Assembly (NCBI GenBank): GCA_024696725.1
Contig: JAILGO010000017.1
Span: 1-5,176, forward strand
Length of the DNA: 5,176 nucleotides
Direction: 5' to 3'
DNA from: Eubacterium sp.
GTDB taxonomy: Bacteria; Bacillota; Clostridia; Oscillospirales; Acutalibacteraceae
The notes beneath the pieces are model-generated. The model searched no databases and had not been told where the DNA came from. It saw only the letters and a list, made by a program, of their open reading frames with translations. Of the stretch, positions 1-5,176 are shown one piece after another. The position numbers and the translations under genes were made by a program. The number at the start of each line of letters is the position of its first letter. Positions within the stretch are counted from its first letter, which is position 1.

Positions 1-18
1 ATATTTTTTCATGTTCGG

Positions 19-25
19 AAAGGAA
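19..25 (+). promoter_or_regulatory. Ribosome binding site for the DUF2156 gene (TTG start)
   Basis: AAAGGAA lies 11 bases before the TTG codon at 37-39. It is the only Shine-Dalgarno-like sequence ahead of this gene and decides the TTG start, because no in-frame ATG or GTG lies between the window edge and residue 1. The spacing is slightly long, so support is moderate. Confidence 0.5.
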
Positions 26-36
26 TTTACGTTATC

Positions 37-927
37 TTGAGTATTAACACCGATACGGCGCTGCCGCTTACGTTCTTACCGCTTTCGTTATCTCAGAAGG
101 AAAAGATAGAATCAATTCGTATCGCTTCCGGCAATAATCAGTATGTTTATACTTTTGCTTCTTTATTTGTGTGGAAAACCGATGAGAAGTATGAAGTCTG
201 CTTAAGCGATGACGCTTTTATAATTAAAAACGGCATAGAGGGTGATAATGATTATCTTTTTCCGTGCGGAAGCAATACGGGGAAAAAGGCGTTAATTGAC
301 GCTCTTATAAAAAACGGAATTCCCGTTTTCCATTCAGTAACGGATGAGGACAAACTGTTCCTTGAAGCTGAGTATCCTGATTTGTTTGTTTTTGAAGAAT
401 GCCGCGACGACTTTGTTTACTTATACGATAAGAAAGAACAGATTGAGCTTCGCGGAACCGCATATAAAAGGCTGAGACATAAAATTAACCGCGGACGTGA
501 CTCTGCAGCCGAGTGGTTAATAGAACCAATTACCGCGGATAATGTTGAAAGAGCTATGAAAATCAATAAACGCTGGGCGGAGAGTCTCGGTAATGAAGGA
601 CCTGCTGATATCATACCCGCCGAAACAGCTCTTAATTATTTTTCTGAGCTTTCTATGTGGGGATTACTTTTCAGCGCGGACGGTCAGGACGTAGCTTACG
701 TAACGGGTGCGTTCATTACGCCCGAAATATTTGATTTAAGCTTTTGTAAGGTACTTGATAAAAGATGCGGCTTCTTTGTTAAATGGGCAATGTACCGTGA
801 GTTGCCGCAAAGCGTGATTACAGTAGACTCGGAAGAGGATTTAGGTATTGAAGGTCTGCGCAGTCATAAGCTTCAGCGCCAACCGAAAGAGCTGAGGCGA
901 ATCTGGAAAGGCAGTTTAATTAAATGA
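37..927 (+). CDS. DUF2156 / LPG_synthase_C family protein (putative aminoacyl- or acyl-transferase)
   Basis: A 296-residue soluble protein with no signal peptide or membrane segment. It resembles the DUF2156 family, which is the C-terminal catalytic part of MprF-type phosphatidylglycerol lysyltransferases and has a tandem GNAT (FemX-like) fold. Visible hallmarks are the N-terminal Y-T-F-x-x-L-F-V-W stretch (residues 38-46), the basic K-R-L-R-H-K-I-N-R segment (144-152) and the C-terminal E-D-L-G-I-E-G-L-R motif (267-275) followed by K278 and P283. Length matches the stand-alone family members. The TTG start is chosen because an AAAGGAA site lies 11 bases upstream and the N-terminus then fits the family. 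The frame is open to the window edge, so a start further upstream cannot be excluded. Its stop overlaps the transporter start by 4 bp (ATGA), implying translational coupling. Stand-alone DUF2156 proteins have no firmly established substrate; transfer of an amino acid from tRNA to a lipid or peptide is an inference from the family. Confidence 0.85.
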   Translation: MSINTDTALPLTFLPLSLSQKEKIESIRIASGNNQYVYTFASLFVWKTDEKYEVCLSDDAFIIKNGIEGDNDYLFPCGSNTGKKALIDALIKNGIPVFHSVTDEDKLFLEAEYPDLFVFEECRDDFVYLYDKKEQIELRGTAYKRLRHKINRGRDSAAEWLIEPITADNVERAMKINKRWAESLGNEGPADIIPAETALNYFSELSMWGLLFSADGQDVAYVTGAFITPEIFDLSFCKVLDKRCGFFVKWAMYRELPQSVITVDSEEDLGIEGLRSHKLQRQPKELRRIWKGSLIK

Positions 928-2666
928 GTGATAATTCTTCAGCAATTATAAAAAGCAGAATGTTTACCGACAGTATGTTCCGTCGGCTTTTTCTGCCTAC
1001 AATTATTTCTGCGATAGGACTCGCTCTGGGCGATGTTGCCGACGCGTTATTCGTTGGTATACGTTTAGGTAAGGTAGGACTTGCTACGATGTCGCTTGTA
1101 GCGCCCGTATATATGGTATATAACGTACTGGACGTCGGAATTGCCGTCGGTGCTTCTGTCAAGTATACTCAGGCGCTCGGTAAAGGACAGGCTAAAAAGG
1201 GCGCGGAGATTTTTTCTCAAATGCTCCTCCTTTCTTTATCTGTCAGTTTTTTAGTCGGCGTTATCGGCTTGGCGGCTATGCCTCTTATTCTTCGCGCGTT
1301 GGGCGCAGGTCCCGTGGACGGAGAGCTTTGGAATTACACAAAAGAATATCTTCAGATTATGTTTTTAGGCGCGCCGTTTACCTTCTTGTATTTTTTCCTT
1401 TATTACTGCGTGAGGTGCGACGATAATGAAAAGCTTGCAAGCGCAGGCTATACAATAGGTTTTCTTACCGACGTTGTTGCAAGCGGCGTGTTTATAATGG
1501 GCTTAAAGCTTGATGTGCGCGGCGCAATTTATGCTACCGTTTTAGGTAAGGCCGTTGGCGTATGTATCTTCCTCTTTCACTTTACGAGAAAATGGGCGAT
1601 AATGCGCTTCGTACCGGTTAAACCCGATTTCAGGCTTATTGTCGACGCCTTAAAAACGGGATTGTCATCTTCGGTCGGCTATATCGGACAGTTTATTGCG
1701 CTTATCGCAGTAAATAATATTTTAATGCGCATAGGCGGAGAAAGCGCGCTTGCAGAGCTTAACGTAGTTCAGAACGTTTCATATCTTTCGCTTGCAATTT
1801 ATACCGCGCTCGGCGATACCGTTCAGCCTCTCAGCGGAACGTTTTTTGCAGAGCATAATAAAGAAGCCGTTAAGCGGGTTATGACGCTCGGAATAGTTAT
1901 CGGCGTTATCTGCGGCGGAATTATTGCGATACTATTCGCAGTCTTTTCACCGTCTGTATGCCGCGTATTCGGCTTAAAGGGCGATACGATAGAAAGCGGT
2001 GCGTTCGCAGTAAGACTTTTCTGCCTCTCAGTAATACCCGCAGGTATAAACCTCACATGGAGCGCGTGCTTTCAGGCAATCAAAAGAGAGAAAATCGTTT
2101 TTCTTATTAATCAGCTTCGCACCTGCGTATGCTTCCTTGCGTTTGCGGCTGTGCTTTCGAGATTTGAGTCTGAGTGGTTCTGGATTACGTTTGTCGGCGC
2201 GGAGCTTCTGTGCATTGCCGTATGGGCGCCGATTGCCCGTTTTAATAAAAAGCCCTTATCCGACAAGGTGTTTACATATCTCCTTGACGTTAATTCTTCA
2301 GACATATCGGAGGTGCTCAGGCTTGCCGAAGACTTCTGTGAGAAAAATGAAGCAAATCCGAAGCAGGTTTACAGTATCGTGATGTGCATTGAAGAGGTGT
2401 GTCAGGCAATTATCGAAAACGCCTTTGAAAAAAGGGGAGACGAGTATATTCAGCTTACTCTCAGTTTTGAAAACGACGGCTCAATTATACTTCACTTCCG
2501 CGACAATGCGGTTAACTTTAATCCGTTTGCTATGAAAATGGGTCAGAACTATGAGGATGAGGAGCATCTCGCTTCTCTCGGTATTCAAATGGTAAAAAGC
2601 AAATCCAAACAGTTCTTTTACCGAAGATACTCTGATTTTAACACTCTTACGGTGGAGGTTGAATAA
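924..2666 (+). CDS. MATE-family efflux transporter fused to a C-terminal RsbW-like HATPase domain
   Basis: A 580-residue membrane protein. Residues about 15-440 form a MATE (MepA/DinF-like) transporter, a family that exports drugs or organic cations in exchange for Na+ or H+. The first helix carries G-D-V-A-D-A-L-F-V-G (36-45), whose D40 matches the conserved ion-coupling Asp of TM1, followed by the usual V-x-P-V-Y region (59-63). Hydrophobic segments recur to about residue 437, consistent with 12 helices. Ordinary MATE proteins end near residue 450; this one continues for roughly 125 residues into a cytoplasmic GHKL ATPase-like domain (about 455-580) of the RsbW/SpoIIAB/HATPase_c_2 type, with an N-box region (489-501), a G1-like box (D527 to F535) and a G2-like S-L-G-I (551-554). 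The ATG overlaps the stop of the previous gene; AAAGG at 906-910 is a possible binding site. The GNAT gene follows after 2 bases. Substrate is unknown. The reading frame is continuous across the two parts, so this is a real fusion and not two adjacent genes. Confidence 0.93.
   Translation: MSDNSSAIIKSRMFTDSMFRRLFLPTIISAIGLALGDVADALFVGIRLGKVGLATMSLVAPVYMVYNVLDVGIAVGASVKYTQALGKGQAKKGAEIFSQMLLLSLSVSFLVGVIGLAAMPLILRALGAGPVDGELWNYTKEYLQIMFLGAPFTFLYFFLYYCVRCDDNEKLASAGYTIGFLTDVVASGVFIMGLKLDVRGAIYATVLGKAVGVCIFLFHFTRKWAIMRFVPVKPDFRLIVDALKTGLSSSVGYIGQFIALIAVNNILMRIGGESALAELNVVQNVSYLSLAIYTALGDTVQPLSGTFFAEHNKEAVKRVMTLGIVIGVICGGIIAILFAVFSPSVCRVFGLKGDTIESGAFAVRLFCLSVIPAGINLTWSACFQAIKREKIVFLINQLRTCVCFLAFAAVLSRFESEWFWITFVGAELLCIAVWAPIARFNKKPLSDKVFTYLLDVNSSDISEVLRLAEDFCEKNEANPKQVYSIVMCIEEVCQAIIENAFEKRGDEYIQLTLSFENDGSIILHFRDNAVNFNPFAMKMGQNYEDEEHLASLGIQMVKSKSKQFFYRRYSDFNTLTVEVE
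2286..2663 (+). other. HATPase_c_2 (RsbW/SpoIIAB-like) domain at the transporter C-terminus
   Basis: This is the region coding for residues about 455-580 of the MATE fusion. The order helix, N-box (I-E-E-V-C-Q-A-I-I-E-N-A-F, 489-501), beta strands, F-R-D-N-A-V-N-F-N-P-F (525-535), L-A-S-L-G-I-Q-M-V (549-557) and a final strand matches anti-sigma-factor kinases. Two usual nucleotide-site residues look altered. The Asn four positions after the N-box Glu is Gln494 or Ala495, depending on which Glu is aligned, and the Gly of the G1 D-x-G is Ala529. It probably faces the cytoplasm and may bind a STAS-type partner. Catalytic activity is uncertain. Confidence 0.8.
2654..2658 (+). promoter_or_regulatory. 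Ribosome binding site for the GNAT gene, inside the end of the transporter gene
   Basis: GGAGG sits 10 bases before the ATG at 2669 and is embedded in the last codons of the MATE fusion (the T-V-E-V-E end). It fixes the start of the acetyltransferase gene and supports translation of both genes from one message. Confidence 0.75.
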
Positions 2667-2668
2667 AT

Positions 2669-3496
2669 ATGAATTCCTGTATTCGCTATGCCGATAAGCA
2701 GGATATCCCGATTCTTGTTGAAATGTGGAAAAGCTGCTTTTCAGACAGTGAGGAATACATACGTTATTTCTATAAAGAAAACTTCGATAATATAGAGGTT
2801 CTTGTAAATTCGGTTAACGGAAAGCCCGTAAGCATGGCTCATATTATTAATTGCAGCTTTGTTGACGGAAAAGAGCGTAATAAAGGAAAATTTATCTATG
2901 CAGTAGGGACCTCGCCCGATTACCGCAACAGAGGCAGCTTTACCGGTCTTATGAGATACATTACGGGTAAAGCGAAGGAAAAGGGATATGCGCTTTTTCT
3001 TAAACCTTCGGAGCCCGGCATAGAGCTTAATTATAAAAAGGCGGGCTTTGAAAGGGATTCCGTACTTAGGATTGTTACTTTTAAATGCGAAGGGGTTCAG
3101 CCGATTGACGTGTCGCCTCTTTCCTATAAAGAATATAATAAAATGCGCGATGCCGCATTTTCCGACATTCCTTATGTAAAATGGGACGACGAGCACGTTA
3201 AGTGGTGCGTAGAAGAAAACGAGTATTTTTCGGGACGAACGCTTCGTGTTGCTTTCGGCGGCAAGAGCTTCTTTCTTATGGGTTATCGCGAGAACGGTAC
3301 GCTGATTATTAACGAAACCGATTTGTCTTTTGAACAGTTAAAACTTATTAGCGGCTCGCTGTGCCGTGAATTTGAAACGGAGCTTATAAAGGCTTACCTG
3401 CCCGACAGAAGCTGTAACAAAGGGGAAGAAGTTGTTTCTTCTCTTGTATATAATCTCCCACATAAAAACACATACGCAAACCTTATTTTAATTTAA
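2669..3496 (+). CDS. GNAT-family N-acetyltransferase
   Basis: A 275-residue cytoplasmic protein. The first 140 residues form a GNAT acetyl-CoA-binding domain: an opening R-Y-A-D-K-Q-D-I-P strand/turn (6-14), helix W20 to E38, a strand containing P53-V-S-M-A-H (53-58), and motif A, I-Y-A-V-G-T-S-P-D-Y-R-N-R-G (76-89). Motif A carries the pyrophosphate-binding R-x-x-G (R86, G89), although the following residue pair is S-F where many members have x-G or x-A. N121-Y-K-K-A-G-F (121-127) is the typical GNAT motif B ending. Residues about 141-275 have no motif I recognise; a second, degenerate GNAT-like or Eis-like half would fit the length. Such enzymes acetylate amines of small molecules, peptides or proteins, and the target here is unknown. 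The gene starts 2 bases after the transporter and ends 12 bases before the phosphatase, so it belongs to the same operon. Beside an efflux pump, drug or peptide modification is a possible but unproven role. Confidence 0.87.
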   Translation: MNSCIRYADKQDIPILVEMWKSCFSDSEEYIRYFYKENFDNIEVLVNSVNGKPVSMAHIINCSFVDGKERNKGKFIYAVGTSPDYRNRGSFTGLMRYITGKAKEKGYALFLKPSEPGIELNYKKAGFERDSVLRIVTFKCEGVQPIDVSPLSYKEYNKMRDAAFSDIPYVKWDDEHVKWCVEENEYFSGRTLRVAFGGKSFFLMGYRENGTLIINETDLSFEQLKLISGSLCREFETELIKAYLPDRSCNKGEEVVSSLVYNLPHKNTYANLILI

Positions 3497-3500
3497 AGGA
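3495..3500 (+). promoter_or_regulatory. Ribosome binding site for the SpoIIE-type phosphatase gene
   Basis: AAAGGA overlaps the stop codon of the GNAT gene and lies 8 bases before the first ATG of a tandem ATGATG (3509-3514). It makes 3509 the preferred start, with 3512 as a one-residue-shorter alternative. The ATG at 3502 is too close to the site and opens only 8 codons. Confidence 0.7.
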
Positions 3501-3508
3501 AATGAATT

Positions 3509-5176
3509 ATGATGAAAAAAGAGAGTAATAAGAAAGTGATATCGCTTCGTAAAAAGAGCGTAAGATTAGTTCTTGTAGCTACGATAATGCTGTCTTTTAT
3601 TGCGGTCACTATAAGCGGCGCTTATTATACCGTAAAAATGTTTGACCATTATAAGGCGCTTACCGTACAACTTGCGGATACCGCAGCGTCTATGCTCAGC
3701 GCCGAGGACATTGTCCGTTATTACAACGGAGTTAAAAACGTTGAATTCGACGAGGATAAGTATTATTCGGATGACGCCTACCGTAAGGAATACGATAAAA
3801 AGGTAGAAGCTGTTAAAGATGATAATTATCGCGATATGCTTAATACTCTTTATCTGTTCGAGGAGACGTCTCTGGGTAAATACGATATTAAGTTTATGTA
3901 CGTTCAGGTGATTGAGGGAGAAGAGGTCAGATATATTTTCGACGCCGATGCACCCGAAGACGCTTTCCCGCTCGGTGCCGTTCAGTCCGTTTCCGACGAA
4001 TTAAAAGGGTCGGATAATCTTGAAAACGGCATCGCTCCGTTTATTTCAAATACCGACGATTACGGCTGGCTCTGTTCCTGTATGAGACCCGTAAGAGACG
4101 CAAACGGAAATCCCGTAGCGCTTGTAGGCGTTGACATTTTAATGAAAAACGTCGTTGAAAACGGAGTTACATATCTTGCCATTTTAGTTGTGCTTATGCT
4201 GTTGGCGTCCGCGTTGTTGATATGGATAATTGTCAGAGGCGTTGACAAAGCCCTTGTAAAGCCTATTAATATGCTCTCTGACGCTACAAAGTCTTTTGTT
4301 GATGACAGAAGTGAAGGTCAGAAGGATACTTCCGCTATATCTAAGCTTAATATCAGCACGGGCGATGAGATTGAGGTGCTTAGTAATTCGATTAAACAGA
4401 TGGAGCGGGATATTAACGATTATATCGTTCACCTTACCAGCGCTACTGCCGAGAAGGAAAGAATCGGAGCAGAGCTTGACGTTGCTACTCACATTCAGTC
4501 GTCAATGCTTCCGAGTATCTTCCCGTCGTTCAATAACAGGAGCGAGTTTGAAATATGTGCGTCTATGGAGCCTGCAAAAGAGGTCGGAGGTGACTTTTAC
4601 GACTTCTTTATGGTTGACGAGCATAATCTTGCTATTGTTATGGCTGACGTATCGGGTAAGGGCGTTCCCGCAGCGCTGTTTATGGTTATCGGTAAAACGC
4701 TTATTAAGGACCATACCGCTCCCGAAACAGACCTCGGCACAGTGTTCTCTGAAGTTAATAATATTCTGTGCGAATCGAACAGCGAGGGCTTGTTTATTAC
4801 AGCTTTTGAGGGCGTTCTTAACCTTGTTACCGGTGAATTCAGATTTGTAAACGCAGGTCACGAGCCTCCGTTTATTTCCCGTGCGGGAGGCGGCTTTGAG
4901 CCTTATAAGGTTAAAGCGGGCTTTGTTCTTGCGGGTATGGAGGAGATGAAATATAAGAGCGGCGTTATGAGGCTTGAACCGGGCGGCAAGCTGTTCCAGT
5001 ATACCGACGGCGTAACGGAGGCAACAAACTCCGGTAACGAGCTTTATGGTATGGAACGTCTTGAAAAAGCGCTTAACAGTGTTAAGGATGAAACTCCCGA
5101 CGTTATTCTACCCGCAATCAAAGAGGATATTGATTTGTTCGTAGGCGAAGCACCTCAGTTTGACGATATTACGATG
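3509..5176 (+). CDS. Membrane-bound Cache-HAMP-SpoIIE (PP2C-type) serine phosphatase, 3' end cut by the window
   Basis: The frame stays open for 556 codons to the window edge with no stop. Domain order: a short basic N-terminus, membrane segment 1 (about 20-42), an extracellular region (about 43-219), membrane segment 2 (about 221-242), a HAMP linker (about 243-310, with K251-P252 and D286-E-I-E-V-L), a signalling helix (E315 to L334, the usual E-L-x-x-A-x-x-I-Q-x-x-M-L-P), then the SpoIIE/RsbU PP2C domain (about 350 onward). All the expected metal-site motifs are present: G360-G-D-F-Y-D365, A379-D-V-S-G-K-G (379-385), N448-A-G-H451, Y498-T-D-G-V-T-E504 and D552-D-I-T-M at the very end. Family members usually stop 5-20 residues after D-D-I-T, so little is missing. 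The end of the extracellular part (R193-P-V-x-D to V208-G-V-D-I) resembles the last strands of a Cache ligand-binding domain. The family dephosphorylates phospho-Ser/Thr on STAS anti-anti-sigma proteins. The 12-bp gap to the GNAT gene places it in the operon, where it would oppose an RsbW-like kinase. Confidence 0.93.
   Translation, partial: MMKKESNKKVISLRKKSVRLVLVATIMLSFIAVTISGAYYTVKMFDHYKALTVQLADTAASMLSAEDIVRYYNGVKNVEFDEDKYYSDDAYRKEYDKKVEAVKDDNYRDMLNTLYLFEETSLGKYDIKFMYVQVIEGEEVRYIFDADAPEDAFPLGAVQSVSDELKGSDNLENGIAPFISNTDDYGWLCSCMRPVRDANGNPVALVGVDILMKNVVENGVTYLAILVVLMLLASALLIWIIVRGVDKALVKPINMLSDATKSFVDDRSEGQKDTSAISKLNISTGDEIEVLSNSIKQMERDINDYIVHLTSATAEKERIGAELDVATHIQSSMLPSIFPSFNNRSEFEICASMEPAKEVGGDFYDFFMVDEHNLAIVMADVSGKGVPAALFMVIGKTLIKDHTAPETDLGTVFSEVNNILCESNSEGLFITAFEGVLNLVTGEFRFVNAGHEPPFISRAGGGFEPYKVKAGFVLAGMEEMKYKSGVMRLEPGGKLFQYTDGVTEATNSGNELYGMERLEKALNSVKDETPDVILPAIKEDIDLFVGEAPQFDDITM

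Noticed and set aside
2137..2382. 81-codon + strand frame inside the transporter-HATPase junction
   Set aside because: It sits in a different frame from a continuous, well-conserved coding sequence, and its Arg/Ser/Leu-rich composition is typical of out-of-frame reading. It is not evidence for a split gene.
2741..3196. 151-codon antisense open frame opposite the GNAT gene
   Set aside because: The sense frame has clear GNAT motifs. The antisense product is basic/hydrophobic with no motif and no convincing ribosome binding site.
3422..3444. Hairpin with GAAGAA / TTCTTC arms near the end of the GNAT gene, considered as a terminator
   Set aside because: The stem is weak (extended only by G-U pairs), lies within the coding region and has no T-tract after it. 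The next gene begins 12 bp after this gene, so termination here is unlikely.
3502..3528. ATG at 3502 as the start of the phosphatase gene or of a small peptide
   Set aside because: It is in a different frame from the phosphatase, opens only 8 codons, and is only 1 base from the Shine-Dalgarno sequence.
4296..4850. 184-codon + strand open frame overlapping the phosphatase gene
   Set aside because: It lies inside the Cache-HAMP-SpoIIE gene in another frame. The phosphatase frame contains all PP2C motifs, while this one gives a Leu/Arg-rich sequence with no recognisable domain and no binding site.
4502..4861. 119-codon antisense open frame
   Set aside because: It is opposite the PP2C catalytic region and shows no family resemblance. 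It is a by-product of codon use in the sense gene.
3509..5176. Phosphatase gene as a truncated pseudogene
   Set aside because: The missing stop is due to the window edge. The domain is complete to its last catalytic D-D-I-T motif, with no frameshift.

Overview
The window is a compact, single-strand gene cluster from what looks like a Clostridia-type Firmicute (Oscillospiraceae/Ruminococcaceae-like gut or rumen lineage is my guess). The reasons are mixed, moderately AT-leaning codon use, purine-rich Shine-Dalgarno sites, a TTG start, and protein families typical of that group. No species can be named from the sequence alone. Almost every base is coding. There is no RNA gene, mobile element, CRISPR array, convincing promoter or terminator.

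Layout, all on the + strand: (1) 37-927, a DUF2156 / LPG_synthase_C family protein, the family of the catalytic half of lipid aminoacyl transferases such as MprF. (2) 924-2666, a MATE-family multidrug/organic-cation transporter with an extra C-terminal cytoplasmic GHKL/HATPase domain of the RsbW/SpoIIAB anti-sigma-kinase type. (3) 2669-3496, a GNAT-family N-acetyltransferase. (4) 3509 to the window edge, a membrane-bound PP2C/SpoIIE-type serine phosphatase with an extracellular Cache-like sensor and a HAMP linker, missing only its last few residues. Junctions are a 4-bp ATGA overlap, a 2-bp gap and a 12-bp gap, each with a ribosome binding site, so the four are almost certainly one operon. The first gene may itself overlap the end of another upstream gene.

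The interesting point is the combination. A transmembrane sensor phosphatase of the RsbU/SpoIIE kind and an RsbW-like ATPase domain are the two opposing enzymes of a partner-switching module. Here the ATPase half is welded to a transporter and two acyltransferase-fold proteins are co-transcribed. No STAS anti-anti-sigma protein and no sigma factor is present in the window. The RsbW-like domain also appears to lack the N-box Asn and the G1-box Gly, so it may bind a partner or nucleotide without being an ordinary kinase. A speculative reading is an envelope-stress or drug/peptide-response unit: an extracellular ligand controls the phosphatase, which acts on a STAS protein encoded elsewhere, which in turn docks on the transporter's cytoplasmic domain.
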